Below are positions 1-6,738 of a stretch of 12,648 nucleotides of DNA, piece after piece. Position 1 is the first letter of the stretch, and each line of letters begins with the position of its first letter. Source of the DNA: Schaalia odontolytica. Its GTDB lineage: Bacteria; Actinomycetota; Actinomycetes; Actinomycetales; Actinomycetaceae. The position numbers and the translations under genes are program-made. The DNA lies in contig CATYYP010000022.1 of assembly GCA_958415245.1 (NCBI GenBank), positions 1 through 12,648 of the forward strand. Direction: 5' to 3'. The notes beneath the pieces were generated by a model. The model ran no database searches, was not told the DNA's origin, and saw only the letters and a list, made by a program, of their open reading frames with translations.

Positions 1-338
1 AGGTGGGGCTTGCCCGAGGCCTTGAGGGTGTCCTCCGAGTAGAAGTACCGATCGCCCCCGGCGGTGTCGTGGATGTGGATGTAGTAGAGGGTGGGGATGC
101 CGCCCTGGCCGTCGGCAGAGAAGGTCGCCGCCGATCCGGAGATCTGCATGGTGTGTGCGGTGGCGACGAGCTGGTCGTCGATCTGGGAGGTGAGGTGGCG
201 CTGGAGGAGGCCGATCATGACCGTGCCGGACAGGGACAGTCCGATGGCCAGGAGTAGCGTGATGAGCGTGACGAGCTGCGCGGATAGCGGCTTGGAGTCC
301 CACCATGCCTCGATGCGTTGGGCCAGGCTGCGGTGCAC
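1..338 (-). CDS. Sensor histidine kinase, N-terminal part (cut by window edge)
   Basis: This is the start of a membrane sensor kinase. Only about 112 residues are visible, so the HAMP, phospho-acceptor and ATPase domains lie outside the window. A GTG start at 338 follows the TGA of the response-regulator gene by one base, so the two are translationally coupled in the usual regulator-then-kinase order. The N-terminus has a short basic/amphipathic stretch (HRSLAQRIEAWWDSKPL). A hydrophobic segment at about residues 21-45 (LVTLITLLLAIGLSLSG...) follows, then the beginning of an extracytoplasmic sensor region with LYYIHIHD and GGDRYFY. This layout is typical of OmpR-partner kinases in actinobacteria. 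The kinase assignment rests mainly on position and architecture, because no catalytic motif is in view. The signal it senses cannot be read from this fragment. Confidence 0.82.
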   Translation of the reverse strand, partial: MHRSLAQRIEAWWDSKPLSAQLVTLITLLLAIGLSLSGTVMIGLLQRHLTSQIDDQLVATAHTMQISGSAATFSADGQGGIPTLYYIHIHDTAGGDRYFYSEDTLKASGKPH

Positions 339-339
339 G

Positions 340-1044
340 TCAGTCCTCAGCGCGCAGGATGTAGCCGACCCCGCGCTTGGTGTGGATCAGCTCCCCGGAG
401 GCCCCCTCGACGGCGAGCTTGCGCCGCAGGTAGGAGATGTAGGACTCGACGATGGCGACTTCGCCGTCCCAGTCGTATTCCCACACGTGGTCGAGGATCT
501 GCATCTTGGAGACGACGCGCCCCGCGTTGATGACGAGGTAGCGCAGGAGCTTGAATTCGGTGGGGGACAGGTCGATGGGGACGCCGGCGCGCGTGACTTC
601 GTGGGCGTCCTCGTCGATGACGAGGTCTCCGACGCGCAGGAACGCGTCGTCTTCTTCGGAGCCCATGGTGCGGCGCAGGATGGCGCGGATGCGGGCGACG
701 ACCTCTTCGAGGCCGAAGGGCTTGGTGACGTAGTCGTCGCCGCCGACGGTTAGGCCCTGGATCTTGTCGCGCATGTCGTCGCGTGCTGTGAGGAACAGAA
801 CCGGGGTGGTGATGCCGGCGTCGCGCAGGCGCCTGGTGACGGTGAAGCCGTCCATGTCGGGGAGCATGACGTCGAGGACGATGAGGTCGGGGCGCGAGGC
901 CTGGGCTTCGTGAAATGCGCCGCTGCCGTCCTCGGCGGTGACGACGTCGAAGCCTGCGAAACGCAGGGAGGAGGCGAGGAGGTCGCGGATGTTGGGCTCA
1001 TCGTCGACGACGAGCAGTTTTGCTTCGGTTCCCGGGGTGCTCAT
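340..1044 (-). CDS. OmpR/PhoP-family response regulator
   Basis: This is a DNA-binding response regulator of 234 residues, phosphorylated by the kinase encoded just downstream. The receiver domain covers about residues 9-122. It has the acidic pair D14-D15, phospho-acceptor D58 in LDVMLPDMDG, T86 in LFLTARD and K108 in DDYVTKPF. The C-terminal winged-helix DNA-binding domain covers about 135-232 (SPTEFKLLRYLVINAG, ILDHVWEYDW, VESYISYLRRKL, TKRGVGYILR). These motifs closely match mycobacterial PhoP as I remember it, but orthology is not shown, so no symbol is given. I chose the ATG at 1044 because it gives the usual short lead before the first beta strand and has a box at leaderless spacing. 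An ATG at 1062 (six residues longer), with AGGAAA 11 nt upstream, is a real alternative. The gene is divergent from the PH-domain genes, across about 146 bases. Confidence 0.93.
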   Translation of the reverse strand: MSTPGTEAKLLVVDDEPNIRDLLASSLRFAGFDVVTAEDGSGAFHEAQASRPDLIVLDVMLPDMDGFTVTRRLRDAGITTPVLFLTARDDMRDKIQGLTVGGDDYVTKPFGLEEVVARIRAILRRTMGSEEDDAFLRVGDLVIDEDAHEVTRAGVPIDLSPTEFKLLRYLVINAGRVVSKMQILDHVWEYDWDGEVAIVESYISYLRRKLAVEGASGELIHTKRGVGYILRAED

Positions 1045-1056
1045 GGAACTAGTGTC
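1045..1056 (-). promoter_or_regulatory. Candidate leaderless -10 box for response regulator
   Basis: Reading the minus strand, GACACT (1056-1051) is followed by six bases and then the ATG at 1044. The box fits only a loose xAxxxT pattern, but its spacing matches the better boxes before four other genes in this window. If used, transcription would start at or next to the ATG. It is the weakest of the five. Confidence 0.35.
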
Positions 1057-1178
1057 GCCCATGTGTCTGAATGTTTCCTGTGAGGTTGATGGGAGTGGGG
1101 GCGCTACTCCTGTTTGCTTCGTCACCTCGGTTGGTTGCGCGGCGCTAAAGGACAAGAAAAGGCATGGAAAAGATGTGC

Positions 1179-1190
1179 AAGAATTGAAGC
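1179..1190 (+). promoter_or_regulatory. Candidate leaderless -10 box for small PH-domain gene
   Basis: AAGAAT at 1179-1184 lies exactly six bases before the ATG at 1191. No convincing Shine-Dalgarno sequence is present (only GAAG directly against the start). This fits transcription starting at the A of the ATG. No clear -35 hexamer is visible upstream. Confidence 0.45.
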
Positions 1191-1691
1191 ATGTCATCTC
1201 AGAACGCAGCAGACGTCATGTCTCCCGACGGCGTCGACTTCCAGCACGTGTCCCCCAAACTCGCGACCCTGCGCCTCGGTAACGCCCTCGCGCTGTGCGG
1301 TGCTCTGTGTGGCGCGATCTCCGGCCTCGTCCTCATCGTCGACATTCCTGCGCTGTGGTGGCTCATGCTCGTGCCCGCCGCCATCGCACTCTTCTGTCTG
1401 TGGCTCGTGCCCGCCCAGGTGCGCGCCCTGCGCTACGCACTGGCCGACACGGACTTCGTCATCCGCCGCGGCGTCTTCAGTCGCTCGTTGACCCTCGTGC
1501 CCTACGGCCGCATCCAGTACGTCGACATCTACCAAGGCCCCGTGCTGCGCCTGCTCGGCATCTCCACGATCAAGCTGTCGACCGCGAGCGCGAAGACCGA
1601 CGCCACGCTGAGCGGCGTGCCCGTCGCGGACGCAGCCCGTCTGCGTGACGTCCTGGCGGAGCGTGGCTCGGCGGAGCTGATGGGCCTATGA
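1191..1691 (+). CDS. Small membrane protein with bacterial PH domain (YdbS-like)
   Basis: This 166-residue membrane protein carries a bacterial pleckstrin-homology (bPH2/DUF304) domain. Two closely spaced hydrophobic segments (about residues 31-50 and 54-75) form a hairpin in the membrane. The PH domain follows at about 80-150: RYALADTDFVIRRGVFSR, the typical VPYGRIQYVDIYQGP motif and LLGISTIKLSTAS. The larger partner begins inside its stop codon (ATGA, 1688-1691), so the two are made together and probably act as a complex. In Bacillus the equivalent pair YdbS/YdbT has been linked to tolerance of antimicrobial compounds, as I recall it, but the biochemical role is unknown. I infer an envelope role from architecture alone. 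It is divergent from the two-component system, and control by that system is possible but unproven. Confidence 0.87.
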   Translation: MSSQNAADVMSPDGVDFQHVSPKLATLRLGNALALCGALCGAISGLVLIVDIPALWWLMLVPAAIALFCLWLVPAQVRALRYALADTDFVIRRGVFSRSLTLVPYGRIQYVDIYQGPVLRLLGISTIKLSTASAKTDATLSGVPVADAARLRDVLAERGSAELMGL

Positions 1692-3247
1692 GCGCGGACC
1701 TCTCCTCCGACGGCATCGCTCCCGAGGACTGGAAGCCGCTTCACCCGCTCACCTATGTCCCCCGCGTCGCGGGAAGTGTCACGGGTGTCGTCGGTGCGGT
1801 GTCCCTGAGCAATGCGTCCGCGATTGAACGCCTGCTCAACGGTGAGACGCCCGCGTGGCTCGCGACGACCGGCATCTTCCTCGGCCTTCTGATTATTGCG
1901 GGCATCGTCCTAGTCATCGCGGGTGCGTACTGCTACCTGTCGTGGACGAAGACCCGCTACGCGGTGAGCAACACGGCGATCTGGTACCGCGCCGGCATCC
2001 TGAAGCGCACGCAGCGCCACGCGAGGCTCTCGCGCATCCAGACGATCAACGTGTCCTACTCGCTCATCGGTCGCCTCCTGCGCCTGGGCTATCTGGACAT
2101 CGAGGTCGCCGGCGGCACTGACTCGAGCATCAAGCTGGGCCTGCTGCCCGCGCAGCGTCTCGAGGAGCTGCGTGCCCTCCTTCTCGCGCTAGCTTCGGGC
2201 GCGATTGACGAGGTCGTGGATCCCTCCGGCCTCACCGGAGCCTCGGCCCGCGCGGCGATGGCGAAAACCCCGCTGGAGGCCCCCGAGCGCCCCGTGTTCA
2301 AGGTCGGGTTCGTCAAGCTCCTGGCGTCCATGCTGGCGACCATCGACAATGCGATCGCCCTGTTCTTCGGCATCCTCCTCCTGGGCCTCAACGGCTTCCT
2401 CGTGGGTGTCGTCGGGGTGACGTCGATCATGAGCTTCCTGGGCATCCTGGCGGGCGCGTTCAGCCTCCTGGTGGGCGTCTGGGCACGTTTCGATCGAGAG
2501 TTCGGCTTCACCGCGGCGATCGCTGCCGATGGTGTGCGCATCGACCGCGGCCTGACGGCTCGCCGACACGTGACGATCCCCCCGGGGCGCATCCACGCCA
2601 TTGAAGTGACTCAGCCGCTGATCTGGCGACTGTTTGGCTGGTATCGGGTGGAGATCACGCAGGCCGGCAATACGGCGCACACGACGGACGAGAAGAACAA
2701 GGGCATGCAGGTGGATGTGGCCTCCGACGTGCTGCTTCCCGTCGGCAGCCGCGTGGAGGTCATCCAGGCGATCGCGATGGCGATCCCGGACCTGGGGACC
2801 GATGATCCTGACGGCTTCCTTGAGTCCCTTCGCGTGGGCACGGGCGACGACCGTTGGATGACACCGATCCCGCCCAGCGCGAGGATTCTGGATCCTCTCG
2901 TGTATAAGCGCCGAGCCTTCGGCCTGACCGATGCCGTGTTTGCGATCCGCGACGGCTTCTTCAACCTGCGCTTCTCGATCGTCCCTCTGACGCGCATCCA
3001 GTCGGTGTCGCTGCATCAGGGACCCGTTCAGCGCTGGCGCCGCGTCGCTTCGGTGCGCGCCGCGCTGGTCCCCGGACCGGTGGCATCCATGGCCGAGCAC
3101 GTTGAGGCGGGCCGCTCTTTGGAGCTGTGGGCGCAGCTGTCGCAGGCCTCGAAGATTCGCCGCGAGGTCGAGGCTCCCGAGCGCTGGCTCTCTCGCGTCA
3201 CCGCGATCGTCGAGGCAAACTCGCAGCGTGCGGAGGGCGACAAGTAG
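1688..3247 (+). CDS. Multi-PH-domain membrane protein (YdbT-like)
   Basis: This is a 519-residue membrane protein with three bPH2/DUF304-type repeats. The first follows a hydrophobic segment at about 57-84 and holds TRYAVSNTAIWYRAGILKRT and LSRIQTINVSYSLIGRLLRL (about 90-155). The second follows two hydrophobic segments at about 207-262 and holds DGVRIDRGLTARRHVTIPPG and IHAIEVTQPLIWRLFGWYRV (about 280-355). The third, at about 405-470, holds FGLTDAVFAIRDGFFNLRFS and VPLTRIQSVSLHQGPVQRW but has no membrane segment of its own. The ATG overlaps the stop of the preceding small PH-domain gene by four bases, so translation is coupled. The length is close to that of YdbT-family proteins. No catalytic residues are visible. 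A scaffold or envelope-stress role is inferred, and ligand and partners beyond the small protein are unknown. Confidence 0.87.
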   Translation: MSADLSSDGIAPEDWKPLHPLTYVPRVAGSVTGVVGAVSLSNASAIERLLNGETPAWLATTGIFLGLLIIAGIVLVIAGAYCYLSWTKTRYAVSNTAIWYRAGILKRTQRHARLSRIQTINVSYSLIGRLLRLGYLDIEVAGGTDSSIKLGLLPAQRLEELRALLLALASGAIDEVVDPSGLTGASARAAMAKTPLEAPERPVFKVGFVKLLASMLATIDNAIALFFGILLLGLNGFLVGVVGVTSIMSFLGILAGAFSLLVGVWARFDREFGFTAAIAADGVRIDRGLTARRHVTIPPGRIHAIEVTQPLIWRLFGWYRVEITQAGNTAHTTDEKNKGMQVDVASDVLLPVGSRVEVIQAIAMAIPDLGTDDPDGFLESLRVGTGDDRWMTPIPPSARILDPLVYKRRAFGLTDAVFAIRDGFFNLRFSIVPLTRIQSVSLHQGPVQRWRRVASVRAALVPGPVASMAEHVEAGRSLELWAQLSQASKIRREVEAPERWLSRVTAIVEANSQRAEGDK

Positions 3248-3260
3248 AGCGGTGATCGGT

Positions 3261-3272
3261 GACAATGGAGGC
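3261..3272 (+). promoter_or_regulatory. Candidate leaderless -10 box for DUF2520 gene
   Basis: GACAAT at 3261-3266 ends six bases before the ATG at 3273. The six bases themselves read GGAGGC, but that Shine-Dalgarno-like string is only one base from the start, too close to work normally. GCGACA at 3237-3242, 18 bases upstream of the box, is a weak -35 candidate that overlaps the end of the previous gene. Confidence 0.45.
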
Positions 3273-4160
3273 ATGAGTACCCCCGGACGCCTCGGAATCG
3301 GCATCATCGGCATGGGCCACGTCGGACCCGTCATCGGCTCTGCGCTGCGCGCGGTCGGGCACCAGATCGTCGCCGTCTCCGCGTCGTCGGAGGCCTCGCG
3401 CGAGCGCGCCGACGCAATGCTCCCCGGCGTGCCGATCGCCACGCCCGAGGAGGTCGTGCGACGCTCCGAGGTAGTCATCGTGGCCGTTCCTGACGACCAG
3501 ATCAGCCCCCTCGTGAGCGGCCTGGCCGACCTGGGTGCCTGGCAGAGTGGGCACATCGTCATTCACCTGTCGGGTGCTTCCGGCGTGGGGCTGCTCGGCG
3601 CCGCCGCGGGAGCGGGGGCGATCCCGCTCGCCATCCACCCTGCGATGACGTTCACCGGTACCAGCGTTGACGTGGCGCGCCTCGTGGGCACGCCCTTCGC
3701 GGTGACGGCTGCGGCGCCCTTCCTGCCGATCGCCCAGGCCCTCGTCGTCGAAATGGGCGGCGAGCCCGTCGTCGTCGCCGAAGAGGACCGCCCGCTCTAC
3801 CACGCGGGCCTCGCCCACGGCGCCAACTTCATCGCCGGCATCACCGTGCAGACGACCCGAATCCTGGCCGAGGCTGGCATCGAGAATCCCGCCCTGTACG
3901 TGCGCCCGCTTCTCGAGGCCGCGCTCGACCGCGCCCTCACCGAGGGGGTTGCGGGCATCTCCGGGCCCGCCGCTCGCGGGGATGCGGGAACGATCGCCGC
4001 GCACGCGCGCTGCCTCGGGGCCCGGGAGGAGCTCGCCGGGGAGCGCGACACCTACGCGGACATGACCCGCGCCCTGACCCGTCTGCTGCGCGACGCGCGT
4101 CTCCTCGACGAACGGGCCGCGACCAGCGTCGAGGCCGCCCTTCTCGACCCGGGCGCCTGA
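3273..4160 (+). CDS. Rossmann-like and DUF2520 domain protein
   Basis: This is a predicted soluble NAD(P)-dependent oxidoreductase-like protein of 295 residues. The N-terminal Rossmann fold begins GIGIIGMGHVG with the dinucleotide motif G13-x-G15-x-x-G18. VAVPDDQI (70-77) and HLSGASG (98-104) follow, as in this superfamily. The C-terminal helical DUF2520 part starts near AIHPAMTF (120-127) and contains YHAGLAHGANF (176-186), whose H177, H182 and N185 are candidate active-site residues. The frame is open upstream to 3102, but that part overlaps the previous gene in another frame; the Rossmann strand begins just after the ATG at 3273. The same family sits beside panC in mycobacteria (the Rv3603c position) and other actinobacteria. 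A step in pantothenate synthesis, such as ketopantoate reduction, is therefore plausible but unproven. The reaction and substrate are not known from sequence. Confidence 0.88.
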   Translation: MSTPGRLGIGIIGMGHVGPVIGSALRAVGHQIVAVSASSEASRERADAMLPGVPIATPEEVVRRSEVVIVAVPDDQISPLVSGLADLGAWQSGHIVIHLSGASGVGLLGAAAGAGAIPLAIHPAMTFTGTSVDVARLVGTPFAVTAAAPFLPIAQALVVEMGGEPVVVAEEDRPLYHAGLAHGANFIAGITVQTTRILAEAGIENPALYVRPLLEAALDRALTEGVAGISGPAARGDAGTIAAHARCLGAREELAGERDTYADMTRALTRLLRDARLLDERAATSVEAALLDPGA

Positions 4161-4214
4161 TCACCACACACCCAACGAGCCCAAAACGCGGGAGAGAGAG
4201 CGCGCGCAACCTCG

Positions 4215-4237
4215 GCCTCGTCGCGAAAACGCGAGGC
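4215..4237 (+). terminator. Hairpin between DUF2520 gene and panC
   Basis: GCCTCG (4215-4220) pairs with CGAGGC (4232-4237) around an 11-base loop. An alternative inner fold pairs CGCG with CGCG around AAAA. No T-tract follows. It may end the DUF2520 transcript or be a repeat-type palindrome, since its GCCTCGTC half recurs at two other intergenic sites in the window. The whole gap, 4161-4292, holds only this hairpin and the panC promoter candidate. Confidence 0.35.
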
Positions 4238-4279
4238 GTGAGGAAAGCGACTCGATGACGCACCGGCGGGCTGAAGTTG

Positions 4280-4292
4280 TAAGAATAGAACT
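4280..4292 (+). promoter_or_regulatory. Candidate leaderless -10 box for panC
   Basis: TAAGAAT (4280-4286) stands six bases before the panC ATG at 4293. No Shine-Dalgarno sequence precedes the start. The AAGAAT hexamer is the same as the one before the small PH-domain gene, at the same distance. This is among the strongest of the leaderless-type boxes here. Confidence 0.5.
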
Positions 4293-5246
4293 ATGACTCA
4301 CCGTCCTGTCCTGACCCACACGCGTGCCGAGTTGGCCGATGCGCTGTCGCGCCTGCCCGGCACGAAGGCTCTCGTGATGACCATGGGTGCCCTCCACTCC
4401 GGGCACCTGCAGCTCGTGCGCGAAGCCCGCGAACTGGCCGATCATGTGATCGTCACGATCTTCGTCAACCCGACGCAGTTCGCGCCCGGCGAGGACTTCG
4501 ACGCCTACCCGCGCACCCTGGACGCGGACATGGACGCGCTCGAGACGGTGGGAGCGGACCTCGTGTGGGCACCCGCGCCCCAGGACGTGTACCCCACGCC
4601 CGCGACCGTGACGATCGACCCGGGCCCCATCGCGCGCGTTCTCGAAGGCAAGACGCGCCCCACGCACTTCGCGGGCGTCGCGCTCGTGTGCACCAAGGTC
4701 GTCAACCTCGTGCGCCCCGACGTGGCCCTGTACGGACAGAAGGATGCCCAGCAGCTGGCCGTCCTGCGCACCGTTTTCTCCCAGCTGGACATCCCCGTGC
4801 GCGTTCACCCTGTGCCGATCGTGCGCGCCGAGGATGGGGTCGCCCTGTCCAGCCGCAACCAGTACCTGAGCGACGATGAGCGCATCCGCGCCCGTGCCCT
4901 CTCGCGCGCGCTTCGTCGCGGCGCCGAGGCCGCCGAGGCCGGGGCGCAGCCCGCGCAGATCGTCGCCGAGTGCCGCTCGGTTATCGACGCCGAGGGCGGC
5001 ATCGACTTGGACTACATTGCGCTCGTGGACGCGGGGACTTTCGAGATCCTCGCTGGCACCGAGTCCGTGCCCGTCGGCGAGGGCGCTGCCGCGCCCACGA
5101 TCCTGTCCGACGGCTCGCGTGAGGGACGCATCCTCATCGCCGCCAAGGTGGGCACGACGCGCCTCATCGACAACATGGAGGTGCCGCTGCGCGACGCTTC
5201 CGGTCCTGCCGGCCGTCTCGCCGAACGCGCGGGGGACCTCGCATGA
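4293..5246 (+). CDS. panC: Pantoate--beta-alanine ligase (pantothenate synthetase)
   Basis: PanC joins pantoate and beta-alanine using ATP, via a pantoyl-adenylate, in the last step of pantothenate synthesis in the cytoplasm. The 317-residue protein has the nucleotidyltransferase HxGH motif in MGALHSGH (31-38) and the pantoate-binding segment IFVNPTQF (56-63). It also has YGQKDAQQ (147-154) and the KMSKS-equivalent loop SSRNQYL (186-192). It is a little longer than typical PanC (about 280-310), with extra residues near the C-terminus ([14 protein letters not shown] and a tail after NMEVPLRD). The start at 4293 gives the normal N-terminus. The stop overlaps the panD start by four bases (ATGA), so the two enzymes are translationally coupled. 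The product of PanD is the substrate here. Confidence 0.97.
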   Translation: MTHRPVLTHTRAELADALSRLPGTKALVMTMGALHSGHLQLVREARELADHVIVTIFVNPTQFAPGEDFDAYPRTLDADMDALETVGADLVWAPAPQDVYPTPATVTIDPGPIARVLEGKTRPTHFAGVALVCTKVVNLVRPDVALYGQKDAQQLAVLRTVFSQLDIPVRVHPVPIVRAEDGVALSSRNQYLSDDERIRARALSRALRRGAEAAEAGAQPAQIVAECRSVIDAEGGIDLDYIALVDAGTFEILAGTESVPVGEGAAAPTILSDGSREGRILIAAKVGTTRLIDNMEVPLRDASGPAGRLAERAGDLA

Positions 5247-5677
5247 TGGAAATGACCCGCGAGATGGCCATCGGCAAGATCCATCGCGCCGTCGTCACCG
5301 GCGCCGACCTGCACTACGTCGGCTCGATCACGGTGGACGAGGACCTGCTGGACGCCGCGAACATCGTGCCCGGGCAGAAGGTCGACATCGTCGACGTCAA
5401 CAACGGCGAGCGCCTCTCGACCTATACGATCGCGGGCGAGCGAGGCAGCGGCACGATTCAGCTCAACGGCGCGGCCGCCCACAAGGTGACCGTCGGCGAC
5501 CTGGTCATCATCATGGCCTACGCCCAGGTGCCCGAATCTCTCGTGCGTCAGGTGAAGCCGTCCGTCGTCTTCGTCGACGAGGCCAACAAGATCATCAGTG
5601 CAGGTGACCATGCGGGAAGCGTCCCCGAGGATTCCAAGCGCGCCCGCGAGCTGGGGCTGAAGAGCTCCGGCGTCTGA
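5243..5677 (+). CDS. panD: Aspartate 1-decarboxylase (pyruvoyl enzyme)
   Basis: PanD converts L-aspartate to beta-alanine, the co-substrate of PanC. The 144-residue proenzyme has the expected self-cleavage site, G27-S28 in HYVGSIT, where Ser28 becomes the pyruvoyl group of the alpha chain. K12, R57, T60 and Y61 match the E. coli residues K9, R54, T57 and Y58, and [12 protein letters not shown] follows. The three-residue offset from E. coli comes from a short N-terminal extension (MMEM). An ATG at 5243 overlaps the panC stop, and a second in-frame ATG at 5246 is also possible, changing the length by one residue. The protein is slightly longer than E. coli PanD at the C-terminus, as I recall for actinobacterial forms. 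It is the last gene before a strong terminator. Confidence 0.97.
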   Translation: MMEMTREMAIGKIHRAVVTGADLHYVGSITVDEDLLDAANIVPGQKVDIVDVNNGERLSTYTIAGERGSGTIQLNGAAAHKVTVGDLVIIMAYAQVPESLVRQVKPSVVFVDEANKIISAGDHAGSVPEDSKRARELGLKSSGV

Positions 5678-5691
5678 TTGATACGCCGACA

Positions 5692-5730
5692 GGAGCGTCC
5701 ACTCAGCTGAGTGGGCGCTCCCTTGTTTTG
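5692..5730 (+). terminator. Rho-independent terminator after panD
   Basis: GGAGCGTCCACTCAG (5692-5706) pairs with CTGAGTGGGCGCTCC (5707-5721): a 15-base near-perfect inverted repeat with one G-U pair, whose central bases form the turn. CTTGTTTTG follows, giving a short T-rich run. It lies 14 bases past the panD stop and separates the pantothenate genes from the sugar transporter genes. Confidence 0.88.
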
Positions 5731-5859
5731 CCTCGTTTCGTGCACCTTTGCTCGTTTGACGGCATGCGATGTTCACAATTGTCCATACCTTGTCTTCGCC
5801 CGGCGCTGATACGCCCGTCATACCTATCCTCGAAGAACCGAACGAAAGGAAGGTGGGGC
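5731..5859 (+). promoter_or_regulatory. Leader/promoter region of the sugar transporter operon
   Basis: This gap must hold the promoter for the transporter genes, since a terminator lies just upstream. TTGACG at 5756-5761 is a good -35 match, but no -10 hexamer sits at 16-18 bases from it, so no promoter is assigned. The 8-base palindrome ACAATTGT (5775-5782) just downstream is a possible operator core. A Shine-Dalgarno sequence, AAGGAAGG (5846-5853), lies six bases before the ATG at 5860 and decides that start. Confidence 0.45.
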
Positions 5860-6738
5860 ATGAGCAAGCGAGCGTCTCGCACGCGCCACGCACTCATCGG
5901 ATACGCGTTCCTGTCGCCCGCCCTCATTGGCGTCCTCATCTTCATGGTTGTGCCCATCGGCGTCATCATGTGGGTGAGCCTGTACCGGTGGGACCTCATC
6001 GGGGATACGCGATACGTGGGCCTGGCGAACGTCACGAACGTGCTGAGCGACCCGTCCTTCCTGTCGTCCCTGCGCACGACTATCCTCTTCGTCCTCCTCG
6101 TGGTTCCCATCCAGATCATCCTGGGCCTCCTCCTCGCGAACCTACTGACGAAGGGCGTGCGAGGGACCGTCGTCTATCGCACGCTCATCGTCATCCCGTG
6201 GATCGCGCCTCCGCTGGCCCTCGGCGTTGTGTGGTCGTGGATCTTCGCCCCCACCGGTGGCCTCCTCTCGGCGCTTGCGGGCACGCGACTAGAAATTCTC
6301 GTGTCGCCCACCTGGGCGCTGCCCGCGGCGGCTTTCGTCGTCGTCTGGTCGAACGTGGGGTACACGGCGCTCTTCTTCATCGCCGGATTGCTCGCGATCC
6401 CGCGTGAGCTCACCGAGGCCGCGACCGTGGACGGGGCCTCCTCCTCGCAGGTGTTCTGGCACATCAAGATGCCCCTCCTGCGCCCGACCTTCTTCTTTGT
6501 CTCGGTCACCTCCGTCATCTCGGTCTTCAACGTTTTCGATCAGATCTACGCCCTCACCAAGGGAGGCCCATCCGGCTCCACCGAGGTCCTCGCCTACCTG
6601 ATCTACAAGGAGGCCTTCGAGACCGGAAACGTCGGCCGCGCCGCAGTCATGGCGTGCGTGATGATGCTGCTCCTCATGGGATTGACGCTGGCCCAGAACC
6701 TGTACTTCCGGAAGAGGACCACGTATGAGCTCGTCTAA
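5860..6738 (+). CDS. Sugar ABC transporter permease, MalF-type (CUT1)
   Basis: This is one of two inner-membrane permease subunits that form the channel of a carbohydrate importer. The 292-residue protein has about six membrane segments, starting with HALIGYAFLSPALIGVLIFM near the N-terminus. The EAA loop that docks the ATPase is clear: ELTEAATVDGASSSQVFWHI followed by KMPLLRP. The frame is open further upstream to 5728, but the ATG at 5860 has a good Shine-Dalgarno sequence and begins the usual short basic N-terminus (MSKRASRTRHA). It overlaps the next permease gene by 14 bases. It belongs to the same family as MalF, LacF and UgpA. Substrate cannot be read from a permease; the neighbours suggest an amino-sugar glycoside. 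Confidence 0.95.
   Translation: MSKRASRTRHALIGYAFLSPALIGVLIFMVVPIGVIMWVSLYRWDLIGDTRYVGLANVTNVLSDPSFLSSLRTTILFVLLVVPIQIILGLLLANLLTKGVRGTVVYRTLIVIPWIAPPLALGVVWSWIFAPTGGLLSALAGTRLEILVSPTWALPAAAFVVVWSNVGYTALFFIAGLLAIPRELTEAATVDGASSSQVFWHIKMPLLRPTFFFVSVTSVISVFNVFDQIYALTKGGPSGSTEVLAYLIYKEAFETGNVGRAAVMACVMMLLLMGLTLAQNLYFRKRTTYELV

Noticed and set aside
1063..1197. An upstream extension of the response regulator to an ATG at 1197
   Set aside because: The extra residues (beginning MTCFNSCTSF) match nothing in OmpR-family regulators and would overlap the start and promoter of the divergent PH-domain gene.
2189..3562. A 457-codon open frame on the minus strand
   Set aside because: It lies opposite the multi-PH-domain gene and the DUF2520 gene, both with clear family motifs. 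Its translation is low-complexity and rich in Arg, His and Asp, as antisense frames of GC-rich genes usually are.
3198..4004. A 268-codon open frame on the minus strand
   Set aside because: It is opposite the Rossmann domain of the DUF2520 gene, with biased His/Arg/Gly composition and no motif.
5679..5815. Direct repeat TGATACGCC at 5679-5687 and 5807-5815, on either side of the terminator
   Set aside because: Nine bases is within chance for this composition, similar GATACG strings occur inside the permease gene near 6003, and there is no inverted structure.
5728..5859. An in-frame extension of the first permease to the terminator region
   Set aside because: The added 44 residues are not membrane-like, begin within the T-rich tail of the panD terminator, and have no ribosome-binding site. 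The ATG at 5860 has one.
5678..5859. A possible remnant of coaX between panD and the transporter
   Set aside because: The gap is only 182 bases, filled by a terminator and leader. No frame shows motifs of type III pantothenate kinase.
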